Shown: one piece after another, positions 1 through 5,962 of the stretch
Layout: each line of letters opens with the position of its first letter
Numbering within the stretch: position 1 is the stretch's first letter
Source of the DNA: CADEEN01 sp031389585
GTDB lineage: Bacteria; Pseudomonadota; Gammaproteobacteria; Burkholderiales; Burkholderiaceae_C
NCBI GenBank assembly: GCA_031389585.1
Contig: JANMSS010000033.1
Location: 1 to 13,951, forward strand
Length of the DNA: 13,951 nucleotides
Direction of reading: 5' to 3'
The notes under the pieces: generated by a model
Databases searched by the model: none
What the model saw: the letters and a program-made list of their open reading frames with translations, nothing else
What the model was told of the DNA's origin: nothing
Position numbers and translations under genes: made by a program

Positions 1-105
1 GCACAGCATCTCGATCAGGGTGGTCTTGCCGGAGCCCACCGGCCCGCCGACGCCCACTCGCAGCGGCGGCAGCTTGCGGGTGCGACCGGCGATATGGTGC
101 AGCAG
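1..105 (-). pseudogene. ureG: UreG N-terminal fragment, inverted relative to the rest of the gene
   Basis: Read on the minus strand, this stretch encodes the N-terminus of the urease accessory GTPase UreG: HHIAGRTRKLPPLRV, then the P-loop GGPVGSGKTT, then LIEMLC at the very edge of the window. The remainder of UreG lies immediately to the right on the plus strand, so the two halves of one protein point in opposite directions. No start codon can be assigned because the reading frame runs into the junction at about 100-106. The P-loop binds the GTP that UreG hydrolyses during nickel delivery to urease. The fragment is clear; whether the inversion is real or an assembly or amplification chimera cannot be settled here, and I favour an artefact. 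Confidence 0.85.
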
Positions 106-651
106 CGTGATCGATGGGACCTGGTCGTCGTCACCAACGACATCTACACCAAGGAAGACCAGCGCCTCTTGACCGTGGCCGGCGCGCTGGATGCCGAACG
201 CATCATGGGCGTTGAGACGGGAGGCTGCCCGCACACCGCAATCCGCGAAGACGCCAGCATCAACCTCGAAGCCGTCGACCGCATGCTCGACAAGTTCCCC
301 GACGCCGACATCGTCTTCATCGAATCGGGCGGCGACAACCTCGCCGCGACCTTCAGCCCGGAGCTGAGCGACCTGACGCTCTACGTCATCGACGTCGCCG
401 GCGGCGAGAAGATCCCGCGCAAGGGCGGCCCCGGCATCACCAAGAGCGACCTGCTGGTGATCAACAAGACCGACCTCGCGCCGCATGTCGGCGCCGACCT
501 GGCGGTGATGGAAGCCGACACCCGGCGCATGCGCCCGCTGCACGCCAGCACGCGGCCCTACGTGATGACCAACCTGCGCAGCGGCGACGGCCTGGCCGTG
601 GTGGTGCGCTTCATCGAGACGCGTGGGCTGCTGGATGCCACCGCGGGGTAA
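94..651 (+). CDS. ureG: Urease accessory GTPase UreG, missing its N-terminal P-loop
   Basis: UreG is the SIMIBI-class GTPase that, with UreD/F/H and UreE, delivers nickel to apo-urease in the cytoplasm. Homology is unmistakable from RDRWDLVVVTNDIYTKEDQ through the Ni-binding Cys-Pro-His in ETGGCPHTAIRE, ESGGDNLAATFSPELSD, VIDVAGGEKIPRKGGPG and the guanine-specificity motif NKTD. The family is about 200-215 residues. The first 30 or so, including Walker A, are absent from this strand and found inverted at 1-105. The ATG at 94 lies in the inverted segment, so true UreG sequence starts near base 106 and the listed start is only the first in-frame ATG. As it stands this reading frame could not make a working GTPase. 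The downstream gene is unrelated (gspA), so ureG would be the last gene of a urease operon lying off the left end. Confidence 0.85.
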   Translation: MVQQRDRWDLVVVTNDIYTKEDQRLLTVAGALDAERIMGVETGGCPHTAIREDASINLEAVDRMLDKFPDADIVFIESGGDNLAATFSPELSDLTLYVIDVAGGEKIPRKGGPGITKSDLLVINKTDLAPHVGADLAVMEADTRRMRPLHASTRPYVMTNLRSGDGLAVVVRFIETRGLLDATAG

Positions 652-674
652 GCACGATCGGTGTGGCCCCCTCG

Positions 675-713
675 CCCTCTGGGAGAGGGGATAACGCAGA
701 CAGCCGTCGGCTG
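675..713. repeat. Intergenic pair of short perfect palindromes
   Basis: The gap between ureG and gspA holds two adjacent hairpins. CCCTCT-GGG-AGAGGG lies at 675-689 and CAGCCG-T-CGGCTG at 701-713. The first resembles the G/C-rich CCCTCTCCC...GGGAGAGGG intergenic palindromes common in Burkholderiales and Xanthomonadales. It could act as a REP-like element or as part of the ureG transcript end, but there is no U-tract, so I do not call an intrinsic terminator. Confidence 0.5.
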
Positions 714-732
714 CACGGTATTCTCCCAGCCC

Positions 733-2439
733 ATGTACGCGTCCTTCTTCGGCCTCAAGCACGAGCCGTTCTCGATCGCACCGGACCCGCGCTACCTCTT
801 CATGAGCGAGCGCCACCGCGAGGCACTGGCGCACCTGCTGTATGGCGTCAAGGGTGCGGGCGGCGGCTTTGTGCTGCTGACCGGCGAGATCGGCGCCGGC
901 AAGACCACCGTCTGCCGCTGCCTCCTGGAGCAGATCCCCAAGCGCTGCAACGTGGCCTACATCTTCAACCCCAAGCTCACCGTGCTGGAGTTGCTGAAGA
1001 CGGTGTGCGACGAGTTCCACGTGCCCTACAAGCACGAGGGCGGCGGCCAGCCGACGGTGAAGGACTACCTCGACCCGTTGAACGAGTTCCTGCTCAAGAC
1101 GCATGCGATCGGCCTGAACAACGTGCTGATCATCGACGAGGCGCAGAACCTCGCCACCGGCGTGCTCGAGCAACTGCGGCTGTTGACCAACCTCGAGACC
1201 AACCAGCGCAAGCTGCTGCAGATCGTGCTCATTGGCCAACCCGAGTTGCGCACGATGCTGGCGCGGCCCGAGCTCGAACAGCTGGCGCAACGCGTGATCG
1301 CGCGCTACCACCTCGGCGCCCTCAGCGAGGCCGAGACCGCGCAGTACCTCAGGCACCGCCTGGGCGTGGCCGGCCTGGCCACCGCAAACCCGTTCTCCAA
1401 AACGGCGATGCGCCGCATTCACAAGCATTCGCGCGGTGTGCCGCGACGCATCAACCTGCTGGCCGACCGCGCGCTGCTCGGCGCCTATGCCGATGGCGTC
1501 GCACGGGTCGATCCGGGCATCGTCGACAAAGCCGCCGCCGAAGTCTTCGGGCCCGACCAGCGCCTACAAGCGCTGCGCAGAGTGGCACCTTGGGGCTTCG
1601 GTTTGCTGGCCGGCGCGGCGCTCGCGACCGGCACCACGCTGTGGTTGACGCGCGAGCCGCCCGGTGTGGCGACGGCAAACATCGCGGTGCCGGCCGTGAC
1701 CGCTGCAGCGTCGGCGGCCCTGCCCGCTTCATCGGCGGTGGCGGTTGCCGCTGCGGCGCCGGCCTCCGACGCCGTCGCCAGCGGCGCCACGCCGCTGTTC
1801 CTCACCGCCGCCGACCTGACGCGCAAGTTCACAAAACCGCTGCGGCGTGAACGCGATGCCTGGCGCGAGCTGGCGCCCCTTTGGCCGAACGGCGGCCCCG
1901 ACGCCAACGCGGCCGACCCCTGCGCGCCGCCGCCACCTTCGACCTGGCAATGCTTCAAGAGCAGCGCGGCCGGCCTGCCGCTGATCCGCCAGCTCGACCG
2001 GCCTGGAATCGTGACCCTGATCGACGAAAGCGGGAAACCGGCCCATGCGCTGCTGGTGGCGATCGATGAGCGCAGTGCGACCCTGCGCATGGGCGGGCAG
2101 AGCGTGGTCGTGGCGCTGGTGGCGCTGGCCCACCTGTGGCAGGGCGACTTCGCCACCTTCTGGCAGGCCCCCGCGGGTTACCAGCGTCCGCTGGGTGCGG
2201 GCGACACCGGCGCCCTGGTCGACCAGCTTGCGCAGCAACTCGCCGCCGTTCGCGGCGAGCCGGCACCCGCCGGCGCGCAGCGTGTCGACACTGCCATGAA
2301 GACACGCATGCAGGCCTTCCAGTTGGCTCAGGGCCTCAAGCCCGATGGCCTGGCCGGGCCGACGACGTACATGCAACTGGCGCGCGCCACTGCCGCGCCG
2401 GGCGCGAGCAACGAACCGCGGCTCGCGGGCGGGCACTGA
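733..2439 (+). CDS. gspA: Type II secretion assembly ATPase GspA (ExeA family)
   Basis: GspA/ExeA is an inner-membrane AAA+ ATPase with a periplasmic peptidoglycan-binding tail. With GspB it helps place the GspD secretin through the cell wall. The ATG at 733 is preferred over an upstream GTG at 661, because the family begins at MYxxFFGLxxxPFS and the extra 24 codons only translate the intergenic palindromes. In the 568-residue product, Walker A GEIGAGKTT is at 51-59 and Walker B VLIIDE at 131-136. The Arg-rich AAA+ lid (RGVPRRINLLADR) follows, then one membrane helix at about 286-305 and an Ala-rich linker. A C-terminal PG_binding_1-like module lies at about 513-553 (AFQLAQGLKPDGLAGPTT). The stop overlaps the gspB start by one base (TGATG), so the two are translationally coupled. 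The rest of the gsp operon is not in the window. Confidence 0.93.
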   Translation: MYASFFGLKHEPFSIAPDPRYLFMSERHREALAHLLYGVKGAGGGFVLLTGEIGAGKTTVCRCLLEQIPKRCNVAYIFNPKLTVLELLKTVCDEFHVPYKHEGGGQPTVKDYLDPLNEFLLKTHAIGLNNVLIIDEAQNLATGVLEQLRLLTNLETNQRKLLQIVLIGQPELRTMLARPELEQLAQRVIARYHLGALSEAETAQYLRHRLGVAGLATANPFSKTAMRRIHKHSRGVPRRINLLADRALLGAYADGVARVDPGIVDKAAAEVFGPDQRLQALRRVAPWGFGLLAGAALATGTTLWLTREPPGVATANIAVPAVTAAASAALPASSAVAVAAAAPASDAVASGATPLFLTAADLTRKFTKPLRRERDAWRELAPLWPNGGPDANAADPCAPPPPSTWQCFKSSAAGLPLIRQLDRPGIVTLIDESGKPAHALLVAIDERSATLRMGGQSVVVALVALAHLWQGDFATFWQAPAGYQRPLGAGDTGALVDQLAQQLAAVRGEPAPAGAQRVDTAMKTRMQAFQLAQGLKPDGLAGPTTYMQLARATAAPGASNEPRLAGGH

Positions 2440-3206
2440 TGTCCTACATCCTGGATGCGCTGAAGCGGGCGGACGCCGACCGCGAGCGCGATACCGCCGC
2501 GGTGCCCGACCTGCATGCGCAGGCCGACGCCGCGCGCGGCGTGCTCGCAGCCGCGCGCCCGTCGCACGGGTGGCTGATGACGCTGGCGCTGGCGGCGGCA
2601 GGCGTCGCGCTCGCCGTCCTGGCATGGCGCTGGCTCGATGCGTCGCCGGCCGATGCAGCGCCGCCCTTGCCGGTGGCGCAAGCACCAGCACCAGCACCAG
2701 CACCAGCACCAGCACCAGCACCAGCACAAGGACTGGCGCCCTCGACACCCGCCCTGGCACCAGCGGCGACCATCATCCCGGCGGCGCCGCCGCTCGACGC
2801 CTTGGTGCCGTTGGTGGCACCAGCCATCGCACCCGAGCCTGCGCCGATACCCTCGCTAGCCAGCAAGCCGGGATTGCCGCCACGCCAGCCGGCAGCGGCA
2901 GCTACGCCGGCCGTTGTCGCCGCCGCGCCTGCCGTGGCAGGCCGACCCTCTGCGCCGGCATCCGCAGCCACCGAGTCACGGATCTACAGCATGGCCGAGT
3001 TGCCACCCGACATCCGTAGCGGCTTGCCGGCATTGACGGTCGGCGGCTCGGTCTACTCGCCCAAAGCGGCCAGCCGCATCGTGATCCTTAACGGCCAGGT
3101 CTTTCGCGAAGGCGACAAGCCGGTCGACGGCCTGATCGTGGAGAGAATCGGCCTCAAGTCGACCGTGCTGGCGTTTCGCGGCACGCGCTTCGAACTCAAG
3201 CATTGA
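2439..3206 (+). CDS. gspB: Type II secretion protein GspB
   Basis: GspB is the bitopic inner-membrane partner of GspA in secretin assembly. The 255-residue product starts with the family signature MSYILDALKRADADRER. One membrane helix follows at about 45-66, then a long Ala/Pro-rich periplasmic linker. The C-terminal T2SSB domain runs from about residue 180 to the end: IYSMAELPPDIRSGLPALTV, VYS, ASRIVILNGQVFREGD, FELKH. The linker contains a Pro-Ala run encoded by a hexanucleotide tandem repeat at 2681-2728. The start overlaps the gspA stop. The next gene begins 22 bases downstream, so readthrough into the transporter operon is possible although the functions are unrelated. Confidence 0.92.
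   Translation: MSYILDALKRADADRERDTAAVPDLHAQADAARGVLAAARPSHGWLMTLALAAAGVALAVLAWRWLDASPADAAPPLPVAQAPAPAPAPAPAPAPAQGLAPSTPALAPAATIIPAAPPLDALVPLVAPAIAPEPAPIPSLASKPGLPPRQPAAAATPAVVAAAPAVAGRPSAPASAATESRIYSMAELPPDIRSGLPALTVGGSVYSPKAASRIVILNGQVFREGDKPVDGLIVERIGLKSTVLAFRGTRFELKH
2681..2728 (+). repeat. Hexanucleotide tandem repeat AGCACC within gspB
   Basis: Seven perfect copies of AGCACC are followed by one AGCACA copy, encoding alternating Pro-Ala in the GspB periplasmic linker. The unit is six bases, so copy-number changes by slippage would stay in frame and only lengthen or shorten the linker. Confidence 0.9.
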
Positions 3207-3216
3207 GCCGCTGCGC

Positions 3217-3221
3217 AGGAG
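3217..3221 (+). promoter_or_regulatory. Ribosome-binding site AGGAG for the first operon gene
   Basis: AGGAG lies 7 bases before the ATG at 3229, in the 22-base gap after gspB. It supports the chosen start. No promoter is recognisable in the gap, so any operon promoter would have to lie inside gspB or further upstream. Confidence 0.75.
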
Positions 3222-3228
3222 CTTAGCG

Positions 3229-4242
3229 ATGCCCACGGCGAGCGCCGAGCTCTTCATCGATTACCTCAATGCGCTCGACGTGGCCAGGCTGGCGCTGACC
3301 GACGACGAAATTCTTGGCGCGGTCGAAGGCGGCCTGCTGGCCCAAGGTCGCGGCGAGTCGGTCATCGAGCCGCGCATGCATCTGGTGCCGGGCGCGGCTT
3401 TCAACGGCCACTTCAACGTGCTGCGCGGCTATGTCGCGCCGCTCGGCCTGGCCGGCGTCAAGGTGGTCAGCGACTATGTCGACAACTATCACCTGGGGCT
3501 GCCCTCGGAGATGGGACTGCTCAATCTGTTTTCGCCGAGCACCGGCCAGCCGCTGGCGGTGATTGATGCGGCGGGGCTCACCGACATGCGCACCGGCGCG
3601 GTCACGGCGCTGGGCGCGAAACACCTCGCGCGCAAGTCGAGCCGGGTGCTGGGCCATATTGGCGCCCGCGGCACCGCGTACTGGAATGTTCGCCTGTTGA
3701 ACCACCTATTCGATTTCGACGAGATCCGCGTCCACTCGCGCCGGCCCGAAAGCCGCGACGCCTTCGCCGCGCGACTATCGAAGGACCTGAGCAAGCCGGT
3801 GATCGCCACCGCCGATTGGGAGAGCTGCGTGCGCGGCGCCGACATCGTGGTCGAGGCCTCGCGCCTGCAACGGCCCGAGCCCCTACTGAGGACCGAATGG
3901 ATCAGTCCGGGTGCGCTGGTGGTGCCCTACGGCACGATGAGCGCGGTCGAACTCTCGCTCACCGACATCATGAGCAAGCTGGTGGTCGACGACTGGGGCC
4001 AGTGCCAAACGGGGCCCTTCGGCAGCCTGCGCGCGCATGTCCAGGCCGGCAAGTTGAGCGCGGCCACGCTGCACGCCGAACTCGGCCAGATCGTGGCCGG
4101 CCTGAAACCCGGCCGCGAGCGCGACGACGAGACCTGCCTGTTCTGGCACCGCGGGCTGTCGCTGTCGGACATCGCCCTGGGCGCAGCGATGCTGGCCAAG
4201 GCCCAAGGACTGGGCATCGGGCAACGATTGCGCTATGCCTGA
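3229..4242 (+). CDS. Ornithine cyclodeaminase/mu-crystallin family protein
   Basis: Members of this NAD(P)-dependent family include ornithine and lysine cyclodeaminases, ketimine reductases (mu-crystallin) and opine-type synthases such as SbnB. The 337-residue product has normal family length. Visible landmarks are Arg49 (EPRMHL), Lys78 (AGVKVVSDY) and Arg121 in DMRTGAVTALGAKHLA, all matching substrate-contacting positions of the family. A Rossmann-type segment follows at about 140-158 (VLGHIGARGTAYWNVRLL). Two features are atypical. The dinucleotide loop reads GARGTA instead of the usual GxGxQA. The loop where true ornithine cyclodeaminase has GGDxPGKTEL reads PYGTMSAVEL, without the catalytic Asp. 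It is therefore probably not an ornithine cyclodeaminase. It is the first gene of the operon; a ketimine or imine reductase, or a dehydrogenase, acting on a product of the imported compound is an inference. Confidence 0.82.
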   Translation: MPTASAELFIDYLNALDVARLALTDDEILGAVEGGLLAQGRGESVIEPRMHLVPGAAFNGHFNVLRGYVAPLGLAGVKVVSDYVDNYHLGLPSEMGLLNLFSPSTGQPLAVIDAAGLTDMRTGAVTALGAKHLARKSSRVLGHIGARGTAYWNVRLLNHLFDFDEIRVHSRRPESRDAFAARLSKDLSKPVIATADWESCVRGADIVVEASRLQRPEPLLRTEWISPGALVVPYGTMSAVELSLTDIMSKLVVDDWGQCQTGPFGSLRAHVQAGKLSAATLHAELGQIVAGLKPGRERDDETCLFWHRGLSLSDIALGAAMLAKAQGLGIGQRLRYA

Positions 4243-4254
4243 GGCCCGGCGCGC

Positions 4255-5061
4255 ATGATCGCCAACGCCCGCATGTACTCGCTCAATGCGGCCATGCGCG
4301 AGGCTTGGCGAAGCCTGCTGCAATGGGTGATCGACCGCGCGGAAGTCGAGGTCACCGTGATCGACTATCCCGCGCCGCAGCCGCTGCCTGCCCTGTGGGC
4401 GCGCGACGACCTCGGCTGCGTCTTCATGTGCGGCTACCCGCTGGCGCGCAGCCAGCCGATGCCCACACTGCTGGCGGCGCCGCGGCCGAGCCCGGCACGC
4501 TATGGCGGCCAGCCGGCCTACTGGACCGACATCGTCGTGCGCGCCGATTCGGGCATCACGTGCCTGGACGATGCCTGGGGCCAGCGAATGGCCTATACAA
4601 CGCCGGATTCGATGTCGGGCTGCGTGGCGCCGCGCCGCTTCTTTGCACCGCATGCGCAGGCGCGCGGTGGGCGTCTGTTCTCATCCATGGTCGGCCCGTT
4701 GCTGACGCCTCGCGGTGTGGTCGATGCGCTGCTCGCGGGCGAGGCCGACCTCGCGCCGCTCGACAGCTATGCCTTTGACCTGCTGCGGCTGCACGAGCCT
4801 GAACTCGTCGCGCCTTTGGCCGTGATCGCATCCACGCCGCCGACGCCGATCCCGGCGCTGGTCGGCGCAGCCGGGATGGATCCGGCCGCCGCGGCGCGCC
4901 TGACGCAGGCCCTGCTCGAAGTCGAGTTCGCCGCGGCCATGGCCCCGCAGCGCGCCGCGCTGCTGCTGCACGGGTTCGCACGGATTTCGGCCCCTGAGTA
5001 CCATGCAACCATCGAAGCGGCCGATCAAGCCGACGCGATGGGCTACCCTGATCTGGCCTGA
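4255..5061 (+). CDS. PhnD-like substrate-binding-fold protein without signal peptide
   Basis: The 268-residue product resembles the phosphate/phosphite/phosphonate (PhnD/TauA/SsuA-like) periplasmic-binding-protein superfamily. It has a start-strand segment IANARMYSLNAAMREAW, a central FMCGYPLARS, a hinge-like WTDIVVRADSGI, and the ligand-loop signature YTTPDSMSGCVAPR. It ends with GPLLTPRGVVDALLAGEADLAPLDSY, split here as GPLLTPRGVV and ALLAGEADLAPLDSY. There is no signal peptide, lipobox or membrane helix, so it is predicted to be cytoplasmic, which is unusual for this fold. GAGG 10 bases upstream supports the ATG at 4255; the ATG at 4273 is a possible alternative. It may be a ligand sensor or an enzyme derived from the binding-protein fold, and it does not obviously serve as the transporter's binding protein because the next gene does that. 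Function unknown. Confidence 0.75.
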   Translation: MIANARMYSLNAAMREAWRSLLQWVIDRAEVEVTVIDYPAPQPLPALWARDDLGCVFMCGYPLARSQPMPTLLAAPRPSPARYGGQPAYWTDIVVRADSGITCLDDAWGQRMAYTTPDSMSGCVAPRRFFAPHAQARGGRLFSSMVGPLLTPRGVVDALLAGEADLAPLDSYAFDLLRLHEPELVAPLAVIASTPPTPIPALVGAAGMDPAAAARLTQALLEVEFAAAMAPQRAALLLHGFARISAPEYHATIEAADQADAMGYPDLA

Positions 5062-5075
5062 ACTGAACCCCCTAC

Positions 5076-5080
5076 AGGAG
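5076..5080 (+). promoter_or_regulatory. Ribosome-binding site AGGAG for the binding protein
   Basis: AGGAG lies 7 bases before the ATG at 5088. It is the strongest ribosome-binding site within the operon apart from the first gene's, in keeping with the high expression usually needed for a periplasmic binding protein. The 26-base gap here is the longest within the operon. Confidence 0.75.
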
Positions 5081-5087
5081 TCACACC

Positions 5088-5960
5088 ATGTTCGTCACCC
5101 GCCTCCTGGCCATTGCTGCCAGCGCCTTAGCCCTGGTCGCCGCACCGGCCCTGGCTCAGGTCAAGATCGGCTCGAAGAATTTCACCGAGCAATTCGTCGT
5201 CGCCGAGATCTATGCCCAGGCCCTCGAAGGCGCAGGCATCAAGGTCGAGCGCAAGCTCAACCTCGGCGGCACGCTGATCGCACACAAGGCGCTCGAGGAA
5301 AAACAGATCGATCTCTACCCCGAGTACACCGGCACGATGCTGCTGGTCGTGTTGAAGAGCGAGGTGATGACCGACCGCAAGGCGGTCTACGACAAGGTGC
5401 GCACCGAATACGCGGCCAAGGGCTTCACCGTCCTCAATGAAGCGCCGATGAACAACACCTACAACATGGTGGTGCGGCCCGAGACGGCGGCTGCCTACAA
5501 GCTGGAAACCCTGTCCGACCTGGCCAAGGTGGCCAAAGAACTCAAGCTCGGCGCCGGCCCCGAGTTCCGCGACCGCAAGGACGGCCTGCCCGGCCTGAAG
5601 GCCAAGTACGGCATCGAGTTCAAGGAAGACCTGCAGATGGCGATCGGCCTGCGCTACCAGGCGCTGTCGGGCAAGCAGATCGACGTCGTCAACGGCTACG
5701 CCACCGACGGCATGATCGCCGCGCTGAAGCTGAAGCGCCTGAAGGACGACAAGAATCTCTGGCCGCCCTACTACTTGGCGCCGGTCGTGCGCAAGGAAGT
5801 GCTCGACGCCAACCCGAAGATCGCCGAGGTGCTCAACAGCGTGAGCCCGCTGCTCGACGAAGCGACGATGGCCGACCTGAATTTCAAGGTGGACGGCGAC
5901 AAGCAGGAGCCCAAGGACGTCGCTCGTGCATTCCTGAAGGCCAAGGGTGTCCTGAAGTAG
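5088..5960 (+). CDS. Periplasmic glycine betaine/quaternary-amine binding protein (OsmF/OpuC type)
   Basis: This is the solute receptor of an ABC importer for quaternary amines. A Sec signal peptide is clear: a short basic start, a hydrophobic core and APALA, with predicted cleavage after Ala23. The mature 267 residues show the OpuAC-type signature VKIGSKNFTEQFVVAEIYAQ at 25-44, then NLGGTLIAHKAL, IDLYPEYTGT at 74-83, NNTYNMVV at about 122-129, EFRDRKDGLPGL and GYATDG. The family binds trimethylammonium groups in a cage of Tyr/Phe/Trp; Tyr77, Tyr80 and Tyr125 are plausible cage residues by position but not proven. The usual name would be a glycine betaine/choline/carnitine binding protein. 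Because the following gene is a MIO-less lyase, I infer a betaine of an aromatic amino acid, such as ergothioneine, as ligand. Family call sure, ligand open. Confidence 0.9.
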   Translation: MFVTRLLAIAASALALVAAPALAQVKIGSKNFTEQFVVAEIYAQALEGAGIKVERKLNLGGTLIAHKALEEKQIDLYPEYTGTMLLVVLKSEVMTDRKAVYDKVRTEYAAKGFTVLNEAPMNNTYNMVVRPETAAAYKLETLSDLAKVAKELKLGAGPEFRDRKDGLPGLKAKYGIEFKEDLQMAIGLRYQALSGKQIDVVNGYATDGMIAALKLKRLKDDKNLWPPYYLAPVVRKEVLDANPKIAEVLNSVSPLLDEATMADLNFKVDGDKQEPKDVARAFLKAKGVLK

Positions 5961-5962
5961 TC

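Noticed and set aside
675..713. Intrinsic terminator after ureG
   Set aside because: The stems are short (6 bp each) and no run of T follows either, so only a palindromic repeat is called.
661..732. GspA start at the GTG at 661
   Set aside because: These codons translate the intergenic palindromes, and the family starts at the MYxxFFGL motif.
1729..2760. Long minus-strand open frames opposite gspA-gspB, with Val-Leu repeats
   Set aside because: High-GC antisense shadow; the Val-Leu run is only the reverse reading of the AGCACC repeat.
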